Virus record (IMG/VR): IMGVR_UViG_3300024346_000645
Span: 1 to 20,769 of that record
Direction: 5' to 3' (one strand)
Origin: a virus
Length of the DNA: 20,769 nucleotides
How positions within the stretch are numbered: position 1 is the stretch's first letter; each line of letters opens with the position of its first letter. The notes under the pieces are model-generated. The model ran no database searches. It was not told the origin of the DNA and saw only the letters and a program-made list of their open reading frames with translations. Position numbers and translations under genes: made by a program. Positions 15,203 through 20,769 of this stretch are shown here, piece after piece.

Positions 15203-15233
15203 TAAATATAAAACAAATATTTTAAACTACAAA
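15203..15233 (-). promoter_or_regulatory. Promoter D (minus-strand cassette 3)
   Basis: On the minus strand TTTG (15230-15233), 19 bases, TATATTTA (15203-15210), then CATTATCAA. The upstream block GGTTAAAAATTTTGTAGTT matches promoter B. The predicted start is near 15197. Confidence 0.85.
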
Positions 15234-15261
15234 ATTTTTAACCTAAAAAAATAAATTATTT

Positions 15262-15396
15262 TTATTTATAGTATTTAAAAAGTAAAAATATAGCAATCGC
15301 AATGAACAATGATGCAAGTAAAGACCAGCATTTAAAAAATGCAGATGTGCAAATTAAAAATATAATTACTGTTGATTGAATAGATGTATTTTTCAT
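15262..15396 (-). CDS. Small two-helix membrane protein, 44 aa
   Basis: The ORF begins MKNTSIQSTVIIFLICTSAF and ends AIAIFLLFKYYK. Two hydrophobic stretches (about 10-21 and 25-40) flank a short FKCW turn, and the end is positively charged, as in a tiny helical-hairpin membrane protein. The leader AATAAAACAAACAAA directly before the ATG matches other starts in this window and decides the start. It sits 10 bases after the DnaA-like gene. A holin-like or membrane-modulating role is possible from shape, but there is no lysin nearby, so I leave function open. Confidence 0.65.
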   Translation of the reverse strand: MKNTSIQSTVIIFLICTSAFFKCWSLLASLFIAIAIFLLFKYYK

Positions 15397-15406
15397 TTTG
15401 TTTGTT

Positions 15407-15817
15407 TTATTGCTCTAATGCTTCCTTTACCTTGTGGTAGGTGTCGCTTAAATCTTGATTGTATGAATTTGGATGTAATGCGTTTTTTACTTCGTTTAAG
15501 GCATTTATTATGGTGCTGTGGTCTTTATTGCCAAATAGCTTTCCTATGTCTTTAAGGCTCATACTTGTATTATACTTTAGCCAGGCTATCAAGCTGTATC
15601 TGTAATAAATAACATCTCTTGACCTTTTATGTAAAAAATGCTTTCTGCTTACATTCAAATCATCACACAATATTTCAATATAACTTGCCACCACATTACT
15701 CAAATGGTGTCCACTTCTTTTTGGTGATATTCTGTGTATGGTTAAGTTTATTTCCTCTTGGTAATTTGGGTAATCTTCTCTTAATTGTAAAAGTTTTCCT
15801 ATTAATTCTCTGCTCAT
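15407..15817 (-). CDS. Stand-alone DnaA domain IV-like DNA-binding protein, 136 aa
   Basis: Residues 66-112 match the DnaA C-terminal DNA-binding domain: RSRDVIYYRYSLIAWLKYNT aligns with the aRqiamyL helix and DIGKLFGNKDHSTIINALNE (90-109) is the DnaA signature with its Asp-His-Ser/Thr-Thr/Ile core. There is no AAA+ ATPase or DnaB-interaction domain; the first 60 residues are short helices. The product should bind DnaA-box-like sites without forming an ATP-driven helix, so it could steer replication at the phage origin, compete with host DnaA or act as a regulator. The leader AAAACAAAACAAA before the ATG supports the start. It is co-directional with the initiator gene about 0.6 kb upstream. 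Confidence 0.85.
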   Translation of the reverse strand: MSRELIGKLLQLREDYPNYQEEINLTIHRISPKRSGHHLSNVVASYIEILCDDLNVSRKHFLHKRSRDVIYYRYSLIAWLKYNTSMSLKDIGKLFGNKDHSTIINALNEVKNALHPNSYNQDLSDTYHKVKEALEQ

Positions 15818-15828
15818 TTTGTTTTGTT

Positions 15829-16047
15829 TTATTGTCCGTTTAAAATTTGTTCTATTGCTTTATACCCATAACCAGCTTTCCTTAGTAATCCTATAATCCT
15901 ATCTAAATCATCATCATTTAGCTTTTGTATATTGTTTTGAAATTGGTTTTTAATGTCATCATCAATGCACTTTATTAGTAAATCTAATAAATAATAATCT
16001 TCTTCCATTACAGCTAAAGTAATTACACCTTTAATTATCTCAATCAT
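15829..16047 (-). CDS. Small acidic helical protein, 72 aa
   Basis: The product begins MIEIIKGVITLAVMEEDYYL and ends KAGYGYKAIEQILNGQ. It is rich in Asp and Leu and predicted to be all-helical. The chosen ATG overlaps the previous stop by eight bases; a shorter form from M14 is possible. It lies between the 151-aa gene and the DnaA-like gene, so a replication accessory role is suggested by neighbourhood only. Confidence 0.6.
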   Translation of the reverse strand: MIEIIKGVITLAVMEEDYYLLDLLIKCIDDDIKNQFQNNIQKLNDDDLDRIIGLLRKAGYGYKAIEQILNGQ

Positions 16048-16495
16048 ATTTTATAAAATTATTTGTTTCAAAATCTTCTTGTCTTATATACAATGGTTTG
16101 CTTTGCTCTGCACTTATCCTAATCTTAACAAACTTACTAAAATCAAATGAATTATTTACCATATCTTGCCAGGTATAAACCTTCACATTTTTGTCATAGC
16201 TTACAAAATCTGCTATGCTTGGCTTTGGATATTTGCAATGATCAATCACATAGTTTACAGCATCGGTGAATCTTTCATCTGTAAAGCCATTTCGTTTAAG
16301 GCTCTCAGTTAATAAGTCTGTGAACATCGCATCGGTCTTTTCAAACGCTGCTAAGATCTTTAAGCAGTTCTTTTTGATTCCTTCTTTACTTAACTTTCCA
16401 TTGTAGATACTTATTGCACCATTATCAATCCTGGAAATGCTTGTCAATGGATGCTTCAAATTGTTCTCTTGTAATATTTCGCTTAGTTTTTCCAT
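16040..16495 (-). CDS. Probable replication accessory protein, 151 aa
   Basis: The start at 16495 overlaps the initiator gene by 71 bases, but the bases before it read ACAAAACAAA directly against the ATG, the same leader as at six other starts, so I accept it. The product (MEKLSEILQENNLKHPLTSI..., then LLTESLKRNGFTDERFTDAV and YPKPSIADFVSY) is helical in the first two thirds. It resembles the small proteins that follow phage replication initiators, some of which load helicase. No Walker motif is present. Function is inferred from position. Confidence 0.65.
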   Translation of the reverse strand: MEKLSEILQENNLKHPLTSISRIDNGAISIYNGKLSKEGIKKNCLKILAAFEKTDAMFTDLLTESLKRNGFTDERFTDAVNYVIDHCKYPKPSIADFVSYDKNVKVYTWQDMVNNSFDFSKFVKIRISAEQSKPLYIRQEDFETNNFIKYD

Positions 16496-17195
16496 TTGTT
16501 TTGTTTTTGTAATTCCCCTCTAATATCTTAATAAAATTTTGCTTTTGCATTAACCAATCAAAATCAGCTGTCCAACCCCTATTGTTGTCACCATTTAAAA
16601 ATGAAGATTCAGCAGTTAAATCTATTGCCTTTTTTAAATCATCTTTAGAATATTCTTTCATCCGATTTGTTATAAGCATTTTTCTTTTATCAGTTGCCTT
16701 TATAACTTTTGGAAGATTAACACAAACACCGTTAAAGTATTCAATAACTCCCTCAGCTAATTTATTAGCGTTATTATTCTTATTATCTTTTTTTATTTTA
16801 TCTTCTTTTATCTTATGGCTTTCATTCGGCTTTACTTCGGCTTTAGTTCGGCTTTCCGTTGGCTTTTGTTTGGCTTTTTTTGGTCTGCCTCCCATCTTGC
16901 CCTTTGCGCTATTTATAGCACTTAAAGATATGGCATTTTCACGCTGAGAATCTAAAAATTTAATTGAAATATCTTCACCTTGTAAATCTATTACACCTTC
17001 TTTAATTAACTCATTTAATGCACTTTCGTAGTTTAATCTTCTTAGCACTTGTCCTTTTGTTAATTCGCAGTTACGTTGCCAGTAATAGGCGCAAATATTA
17101 ATAAATAAACCTTGCGCTTCTAAGCTACAAAATGAAACATCTTTTGTAAGATATTCTGCTGGTTCAAATTGAAAATATGGTAGTTCTTTTGCCAT
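16425..17195 (-). CDS. Phage replication initiator (replisome organiser), 256 aa
   Basis: The N-terminal part (ELPYFQFEPAEYLTKDVSFC, then SLEAQGLFINICAYYWQRNC) resembles the winged-helix domain of Lin1244/DnaD-type phage replication proteins. A Lys-rich linker follows (100-145, with GGRPKKAKQKP). The C-terminal part (149-228) contains EYFNGVCVNLPKVIKATDKR and GWTADFDWLMQKQNFIKILE, the usual end block of Bacteroidota phage initiators. It should bind the phage origin and recruit helicase. The linker-coding DNA holds 11-bp-spaced repeats next to a very A+T-rich stretch, so the origin may lie inside the gene, as in lambda O. Upstream is a predicted structured RNA ending in a terminator. Confidence 0.75.
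   Translation of the reverse strand: MAKELPYFQFEPAEYLTKDVSFCSLEAQGLFINICAYYWQRNCELTKGQVLRRLNYESALNELIKEGVIDLQGEDISIKFLDSQRENAISLSAINSAKGKMGGRPKKAKQKPTESRTKAEVKPNESHKIKEDKIKKDNKNNNANKLAEGVIEYFNGVCVNLPKVIKATDKRKMLITNRMKEYSKDDLKKAIDLTAESSFLNGDNNRGWTADFDWLMQKQNFIKILEGNYKNKTNGKTKRNITREQFEASIDKHFQD
16740..16880. other. Candidate phage replication origin (iterons plus A+T-rich tract)
   Basis: TTCGGCTTT occurs at 16825, 16836 and 16847, followed by TTGGCTTTT at 16859 and TTGGCTTT at 16870. The spacing is 11, 11, 12 and 11 bases, about one helical turn. Immediately to the left, 16742-16816 is almost pure A/T. Iterons beside an unwinding region inside an initiator gene is the lambda-ori layout. The repeats also encode a Lys/Pro/Glu-rich linker, which could explain them in part. 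Confidence 0.5.
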
Positions 17196-17206
17196 AATAT
17201 TAGTTA

Positions 17207-17263
17207 TAAAAAAAGGCTTTAATCTACTCCTTACAAACGCACTGCAAGTTTCAAAAAAAGCCT
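17207..17263 (-). terminator. Terminator just before the initiator gene
   Basis: AGGCTTT (17257-17263) pairs with AAAGCCT (17214-17220), enclosing a second hairpin, and is followed by seven T and TATAAC. Its position between promoter and initiator gene suggests conditional read-through. Confidence 0.7.
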
Positions 17264-17310
17264 AAATATTAATTTTTTTAGCTATCGTGTGCGTTACGAT
17301 TTATTGCTAC
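17207..17310 (-). ncRNA. Predicted structured leader or small RNA with kissing loops
   Basis: On the minus strand a hairpin ATCGT-AACGCAC-ACGAT (17300 to 17284) is followed by a second hairpin CTTGCA-GTGCGTT-TGTAAG (17248 to 17230). The two 7-nt loops are exact reverse complements. The second hairpin lies inside an outer stem AGGCTTT/AAAGCCT (17257-17263 with 17214-17220) followed by seven T, an intrinsic terminator. A -7 box at 17315-17322 would start transcription about ten bases before hairpin 1. The RNA could act alone or attenuate the initiator gene, whose ATG lies 12 bases beyond the T-run. Confidence 0.6.
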
Positions 17311-17314
17311 TTTA

Positions 17315-17322
17315 CAAAGATA
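17315..17322 (-). promoter_or_regulatory. -7 box for the predicted RNA
   Basis: TATCTTTG is an exact TAnnTTTG match on the minus strand. No clear TTTG occurs about 19 bases upstream, where TTTTAAGG is found, so the promoter may be weak or regulated. It lies just downstream of the 103-aa gene's stop codon at 17332. Confidence 0.55.
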
Positions 17323-17331
17323 AGGTTTTAT

Positions 17332-17643
17332 TCAATAGTATTCCTTAAAATAAGGTTTTTTTAATCTGTAATATCCTAAAAGTTCTCTCTTTGGGAATAC
17401 CTCTTCTTCATCCTTGTATATTTGCACCTGGTTTGCATAACGGATTTTAAAGCTAACTTCACCACCATCACGAAACATATCTATCTCGTTAAATGGTATG
17501 GGTAAACATTGTTTAAGTTCTAAGACATCTACCTCACGCTTCTTTAATACTCGTTTAACGCTTCTTCCAGTAGTAATGCCATAACAACTACCCAATACAC
17601 CAAGATGAACTTTTACCTTTTGTCCTGCTTTAATCTTCTCCAT
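17332..17643 (-). CDS. Small basic protein, 103 aa, unknown
   Basis: The product begins MEKIKAGQKVKVHLGVLGSC and ends YYRLKKPYFKEYY. It is Lys/Arg-rich and predicted to be mainly beta, with two cysteines (C20 and C46). The first 50 residues look like a small barrel, but no family is recognised. It overlaps the previous gene by 14 bases and belongs to the early operon before the replication genes. Confidence 0.6.
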   Translation of the reverse strand: MEKIKAGQKVKVHLGVLGSCYGITTGRSVKRVLKKREVDVLELKQCLPIPFNEIDMFRDGGEVSFKIRYANQVQIYKDEEEVFPKRELLGYYRLKKPYFKEYY

Positions 17644-17947
17644 TGATATTTTTTTGAATTGCTGTTAATAAATCCTTGTTTTCTTGCACTCCAAATATCA
17701 CATCCATTATGTAATCAATGGCTAATGTAAGTTCATTCTGTGCAGCTAATCCCTCTTTAGCACTTTGCTCATCCACGTTACTATTTATAATGCGTTCTAA
17801 GCGGTTTAATTCTCTTTCTGTGGCATTCATAAAGTTGTTATGATGTTGTTTGTAGGAGTGCTTTATTTGACCATCTAACTGCTCAAATGTCAACTGCTGT
17901 AATTGCATTAAAACCAATGCCCTTGATATTATTCTTTCCTTGCTCAT
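17630..17947 (-). CDS. Small helical protein, 105 aa, unknown
   Basis: The frame is open further upstream, but the ATG at 17945-17947 overlaps the previous stop as ATGA, so I start there (MSKERIISRALVLMQLQQLT). The product is all-helical and charged, with ATERELNRLERIINSNVDEQ in the middle and no catalytic motif. It is co-translated with the winged-helix gene. Role unknown; a partner of that protein or a replication accessory is conceivable. Confidence 0.6.
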   Translation of the reverse strand: MSKERIISRALVLMQLQQLTFEQLDGQIKHSYKQHHNNFMNATERELNRLERIINSNVDEQSAKEGLAAQNELTLAIDYIMDVIFGVQENKDLLTAIQKNINGED

Positions 17948-18303
17948 AGTGTTTGTGTTTTTAAGTTTAAAATTTCTGTGTATCCTCTTTCTTTGCCTTG
18001 CTTTTGCCATCTTAAAGCCTTTTCATATTGTCTTTGATTGGCTAACATTGACTGCTTTAGTTCATCGGTAACTATTTGATACTTTGTGTATCTGCCTCTT
18101 GATGTTTCACGAATCAAACCCATATCAAGCAAGTCTGTTACCCTTCCAGATAACTCGTTTAAGCCTTTCTTATTTAGCTTAACTCTAAGCTGTTCTAAGG
18201 TCTGTGATTCTATTGTTAGCAGTCTAAAAACTTTTGCTTTGTCTGTGTTAAATTTGCCACTTTCCATACCTTGTATAAAAGCCTCTTTTTGTGCTGTACT
18301 CAT
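17944..18303 (-). CDS. Winged-helix-like protein, 119 aa
   Basis: Residues 22-78 read as a winged helix: KAKVFRLLTIESQTLEQLRV, then GLNELSGRVTDLLDMGLIRE as the recognition helix and the strand RGRYTKYQIV as the wing. A basic tail follows (QKQGKERGYTEILNLK). It may bind DNA as an early-gene regulator or an accessory factor. The ATG is preceded by AAACAAAACAAA. It overlaps the following gene by four bases. Fold prediction is by eye, so the DNA-binding role is inference. Confidence 0.6.
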   Translation of the reverse strand: MSTAQKEAFIQGMESGKFNTDKAKVFRLLTIESQTLEQLRVKLNKKGLNELSGRVTDLLDMGLIRETSRGRYTKYQIVTDELKQSMLANQRQYEKALRWQKQGKERGYTEILNLKTQTL

Positions 18304-18312
18304 TTGTTTTGT

Positions 18313-18618
18313 TTATTGTTTTAAGTTAAAAAAATCGTTTACAAATACAGTTCCCACTAATTCTCTTGCTGGGTCTGTTAGTTGTTTAAGTTCATAAGGG
18401 ACTTTATCAAATTGCGTTTGATTGTTTACTATTAATTGAAATAAATCATTCCCTTGCTTATGTGTTATAAAAACATAAGAATCTTTTTTAGCGTACAATG
18501 TGTTATATTCGGAAAAATCCATACTAATATTATGCTTTTTTGCATTTAATTTAATAAGTCTTTCTTTTTGTACAATCCATACATTGAATTCCGTTTCGTA
18601 ATTAAATCTAAATTTCAT
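18313..18618 (-). CDS. Hypothetical early protein, 101 aa
   Basis: The product begins MKFRFNYETEFNVWIVQKER and ends ELVGTVFVNDFFNLKQ. It is mixed alpha/beta with many aromatic residues, and has no cysteine, signal peptide or membrane segment. The leader AAAACAAAACAAA immediately before the ATG supports the start. It lies between the exonuclease and the winged-helix gene. I do not recognise it. Confidence 0.6.
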   Translation of the reverse strand: MKFRFNYETEFNVWIVQKERLIKLNAKKHNISMDFSEYNTLYAKKDSYVFITHKQGNDLFQLIVNNQTQFDKVPYELKQLTDPARELVGTVFVNDFFNLKQ

Positions 18619-18635
18619 TTGTTTTGTTTTTTTGG

Positions 18636-19541
18636 TTATTTAATAATGTTATTAATAGGTTTTACTGTATTCATATATTCTCTTGCTACCTTAATGCACT
18701 CGTTGCGTTGTTCAATTCGTACCTGGTCAAATGCGTGTGGAATCATATGTATTCTTTGGTCATCTGATAACTCAATGAAATTATCAAACCAAGATAACTG
18801 AACGTTGGAAGATTGTGTGCAGTAATCTACAAGTCCTTTGCCAGTAAATATATGATTGCTTACTAACTCAACTACATCTCCAATAAACTCTTCTCGTATG
18901 TCACCACTCAAATCACTTATATTGTACTTCCAATCCATTCGCTGTATCTCGTCATCAATTAACTTTGCAGGTGTATCTACAAGAACGTGAACTAACAAAC
19001 TATCTTTTATATTCCATAAATCCATATAACAATCTAATTGTCTTAGATACATTTCATTTGGCTTTGATAATAGGTGCTTGTTAAATGATTCAAATGACCA
19101 AGCCGACTTAATGTCAATGATTACATCATCACTCTTAACATCTCGCAAACCAGTTACCCAATCATTTTGCTTTCTTTCTGTGTCCTCCGTTAAACGTAAA
19201 CCAAGAATGCGACTTGTCAAATCTCTACCAGCTTTCTCTGCTTCTATGCCTTTGGTAAAGTATTTGTTTTCAAGTTTTGACCTCCGACCAGTTCGCTTCT
19301 CAAATACTAAATCGTTTAGGTATTTCTTAGCAGTATCATTTAGCTTGTACGTTTCACTTTCATTATGCTTATGCTCTAATGAATGCCAGGTTTTCTTTTG
19401 ATTGTCCGTTAATGGTTTGCCTTCTCCGTTTGCTCGTTCGCGATAAGCTGTAAGCGTTTCGCTTTGCGTAGCTGTTAATGGTTTCGGTACGTTTACAATC
19501 GTGCCAACTGAATGGCTGCGAAAAATGTGTTTTTCAAACAT
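18636..19541 (-). CDS. PD-(D/E)XK exonuclease of a recombination module, 301 aa
   Basis: The product should chew DNA ends to give single strands for the annealing protein encoded upstream. The nuclease core is visible: a helix with GIEAEKAGRD (98-107; E100/E102), then WVTGLRDVKSDDVIIDIKSA (128-147) holding the D-x-K triad (D143, K145), and QLDCYMDLW (168-176) as the RecB/YqaJ-type QxxxY motif. About 80 N-terminal residues are charged and helical. Length fits lambda-exo/YqaJ-like phage nucleases. The leader ACAAAACAAAACAACT precedes the ATG. The pair with the Rad52-like gene, separated only by the 91-aa gene, makes a Red-like system. Confidence 0.82.
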   Translation of the reverse strand: MFEKHIFRSHSVGTIVNVPKPLTATQSETLTAYRERANGEGKPLTDNQKKTWHSLEHKHNESETYKLNDTAKKYLNDLVFEKRTGRRSKLENKYFTKGIEAEKAGRDLTSRILGLRLTEDTERKQNDWVTGLRDVKSDDVIIDIKSAWSFESFNKHLLSKPNEMYLRQLDCYMDLWNIKDSLLVHVLVDTPAKLIDDEIQRMDWKYNISDLSGDIREEFIGDVVELVSNHIFTGKGLVDYCTQSSNVQLSWFDNFIELSDDQRIHMIPHAFDQVRIEQRNECIKVAREYMNTVKPINNIIK

Positions 19542-19600
19542 AGTTGTTTTGTTTTGTTTATGCCTACTCTATTTCGGATTTTTGGCATCCTCCGTTTTGT

Positions 19601-19876
19601 TTATTTGATTATTTGAAACATATTCCAACTTTTAAATTTTGAACTATCTGAAAATGTAGGAAACCATTTTTCACTATCATTGAGATTTTGTTTGTCGGCT
19701 CTAAGTACTCTTTGTTGACCATTTTCAGACTCAAGTAAAGCAAATTTTGCAATAACTTTTATTTTGCTTCCGTTATTTCTGTATAAAGTTTCAACTGCTT
19801 CTACGATGTTTTCAACTTCAAAACTTTTAATTTTGTCGCCAATTTTTAGTGTGTTTTCTTGTTTTAAAGTTTTCAT
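19601..19876 (-). CDS. Small protein inside the recombination module, 91 aa, unknown
   Basis: The product begins MKTLKQENTLKIGDKIKSFE and ends WFPTFSDSSKFKSWNMFQII plus K. It is Lys-rich, mixed alpha/beta and soluble, with no recognised family. Promoter E, a consensus Bacteroidota promoter overlapping a perfect palindrome, lies about 30 bases upstream of the ATG, and the leader AACAAAACAAAACAATT supports the start. It can therefore be expressed separately from the annealing protein gene just upstream, like the cassette genes, but no terminator hairpin follows. Confidence 0.7.
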   Translation of the reverse strand: MKTLKQENTLKIGDKIKSFEVENIVEAVETLYRNNGSKIKVIAKFALLESENGQQRVLRADKQNLNDSEKWFPTFSDSSKFKSWNMFQIIK

Positions 19877-19905
19877 AATTGTTTTGTTTTGTTGTTAACG
19901 ATACC

Positions 19906-19936
19906 CAAATCTAATATTAATATTTCAGACTACAAA
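19906..19936 (-). promoter_or_regulatory. Promoter E (before the 91-aa gene)
   Basis: On the minus strand TTTG (19933-19936), exactly 19 bases, then TAGATTTG (19906-19913): a full consensus match to TTTG-N19-TAnnTTTG. Confidence 0.88.
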
Positions 19937-19945
19937 ATTTTGTAG
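19930..19945. promoter_or_regulatory. Candidate operator palindrome CTACAAAATTTTGTAG
   Basis: A perfect 16-bp palindrome covers the -33 box of promoter E. The right half, AAATTTTGTAG, is kept at promoters A-D. A repressor bound here would block polymerase. Confidence 0.6.
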
Positions 19946-19953
19946 CAAAATAA

Positions 19954-20568
19954 TTAAATATTTTTTTGTTTTTCATTAATTACTTCCTGGTAATTGGTTT
20001 GCTCTTTGGCACTCATAGCACTCCAAATCATATCCAACTCCTCTGATGATTCGGCTTTGTCTATGTCCTTAATCCAGTCCTTAACTTGTATCTCCTTAAA
20101 CTCATCCTTATTATAAATGTCAGCAGCTATGCCAATTTCAGCAGCGCACTTTTTTAAACAATCAGTTGCAGCAGATTTTAAATCATTACCTATTGATAAT
20201 GGCACACGATTACCTTGCGCATCTGTTCCACGTTTATACATTATGTCCTTGTTTCCGTATTGCGTTTTAATAATCGTGCGACCATTTGACCTGCAAGTTA
20301 AACGACCTTTTACAATAGCTTCATCGTGCATAATCTTATCTTCTAATACTTCAAAATCCCAATCCCATCCAAACATCAGATTTAAGACCTTTTTAACGTA
20401 TCCTCCACTTACATAATCCCAAGTGCCTCCACCTTTAGCTGGACGCTTCTTTACATACGCTTTTGGAGTACGTTTTAATATCTGAGCAAGTTGGTTTGCA
20501 TTCAAGCTATTGTCATCTACCAGGCTTAAATCTTCTGCGCTTATAAGTGCTAAATTATTCTCTTTCAT
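19954..20568 (-). CDS. Rad52-like single-strand annealing protein, 204 aa
   Basis: This protein would anneal complementary single strands made by the exonuclease during phage recombination. The core matches Rad52/22-type phage annealing proteins: VSGGYVKKVLNLMFGWDWDF (53-72), then VKGRLTCRSNGRTIIKTQYG (86-105), then IGNDLKSAATDCLKKCAAEI (126-145) and GIAADIY. That last block corresponds to the family's KSAxTDALKRAA motif. The C-terminal 45 residues are charged and helical. The start at 20568 follows an A/T-rich leader, and the stop codon of the preceding partial gene lies one base upstream. Together with the downstream PD-(D/E)XK nuclease it forms a Red-like pair. Confidence 0.85.
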   Translation of the reverse strand: MKENNLALISAEDLSLVDDNSLNANQLAQILKRTPKAYVKKRPAKGGGTWDYVSGGYVKKVLNLMFGWDWDFEVLEDKIMHDEAIVKGRLTCRSNGRTIIKTQYGNKDIMYKRGTDAQGNRVPLSIGNDLKSAATDCLKKCAAEIGIAADIYNKDEFKEIQVKDWIKDIDKAESSEELDMIWSAMSAKEQTNYQEVINEKQKNI

Positions 20569-20569
20569 T

Positions 20570-20769
20570 TTACTTTATTTTAATGGTTATTTGTTTATTT
20601 CTATGAATCATTTTTAAGGTGTTGTCTGCGCTTATTCCAAACTTACTTAGCTTGTGTCTGCTGCACAGCTTTACCTCTGCTTCAAACACAGCTACCATAG
20701 TAGTAATGTTGTTATCATTTAATAGCCTTTGTGCTAATGAGTATAATGCATTAAATTGTCCATTGTTTT
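20570..20769 (-). CDS. Partial hypothetical early gene (5' end beyond the window)
   Basis: An open frame runs in from the right edge and stops at 20570-20572, just before the annealing protein gene. The visible 65 residues (NNGQFNALYSLAQRLLNDNN ... LKMIHRNKQITIKIK) are mixed, mildly basic, with one cysteine and no recognised motif. The near-abutting arrangement with the next start (one base between) suggests co-translation. Family unknown. Confidence 0.6.
   Translation of the reverse strand, partial: NNGQFNALYSLAQRLLNDNNITTMVAVFEAEVKLCSRHKLSKFGISADNTLKMIHRNKQITIKIK

Noticed and set aside
17948-18010. Longer start for the 105-aa gene at 18010
   Set aside because: It would overlap the winged-helix gene by 67 bases; the internal ATG gives a standard ATGA overlap.
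19561-19595. Imperfect hairpin ATGCC...GGCAT and CGGA...TCCG between the exonuclease and the 91-aa gene
   Set aside because: Stems are only 4-5 bp with no T-tract, so I do not call a terminator or regulatory RNA.
300-20525. CCWGG pentamers appear often and rather evenly (I counted about 23)
   Set aside because: CCAG/CTGG tetramers are generally common here, so the excess may be codon use. Without a proper count against a Markov model I cannot claim enrichment.
1-20769. CRISPR arrays, tRNA genes, rRNA and insertion sequences
   Set aside because: No spaced identical repeats, cloverleaf-like sequences or transposase frames were seen on either strand.

Overview
This window looks like about 20.8 kb of a tailed phage or prophage from the Bacteroidota, most likely a flavobacterium-type host. 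Four things point that way. The DNA is strongly A+T-rich. Promoters fit the Bacteroidota pattern TTTG-N19-TAnnTTT(G/A). Start codons follow A-rich leaders such as ACAAAACAAA rather than Shine-Dalgarno sequences. The terminase, tape measure, NinG, Rad52-type annealing protein and replication proteins are phage families. No integrase, lysis gene, portal or major capsid gene is visible, so both ends of the element lie outside the window.

Nearly everything is read right to left on the minus strand. From the right edge, the early block (about 20.77-12.9 kb) holds a partial unknown gene, a Rad52-like annealing protein, a small gene with its own promoter, a PD-(D/E)XK exonuclease, several small unknown genes (one winged-helix), a replication initiator with iteron-like repeats inside it, a stand-alone DnaA DNA-binding domain, a two-helix membrane peptide, a NinG-like nuclease, an adenine-type DNA methyltransferase and a possible SSB-like protein. 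The annealing protein and exonuclease form a recombination pair. The initiator region probably contains the phage origin. It is preceded by a roughly 100-nt predicted RNA with two hairpins whose 7-nt loops are exactly complementary (a kissing loop) and which ends in a terminator.

A terminator hairpin near 12.87 kb separates the early block from the late block. The late block is a 50-aa gene, terminase small and large subunits, a 47-aa gene and a possible tail-assembly chaperone whose reading frame changes at a run of nine T. Then follow a 637-aa fusion (tail-terminator-like head, 24-residue repeats, Lcl/DUF1566-like lectin tip), four tail or neck genes, a 653-aa tail protein, the 980-aa tape measure and two small genes. 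Many of these genes overlap by 1-4 bases, as in a tight operon.

Interrupting this plan are self-contained one-gene cassettes (promoter, small ORF, hairpin terminator). Two are on the plus strand at 9.4-10.14 kb and one on the minus strand at 15.0-15.25 kb; a fourth promoter at 15-78 fires out of the left edge. Their promoters are near copies of one another, two being identical over 64 bp, and their terminators are alike. They behave like morons, meaning independently expressed cargo. A related promoter with the perfect palindrome CTACAAAATTTTGTAG precedes the 91-aa gene at 19.6 kb. No gene-free stretch exceeds about 175 bases.
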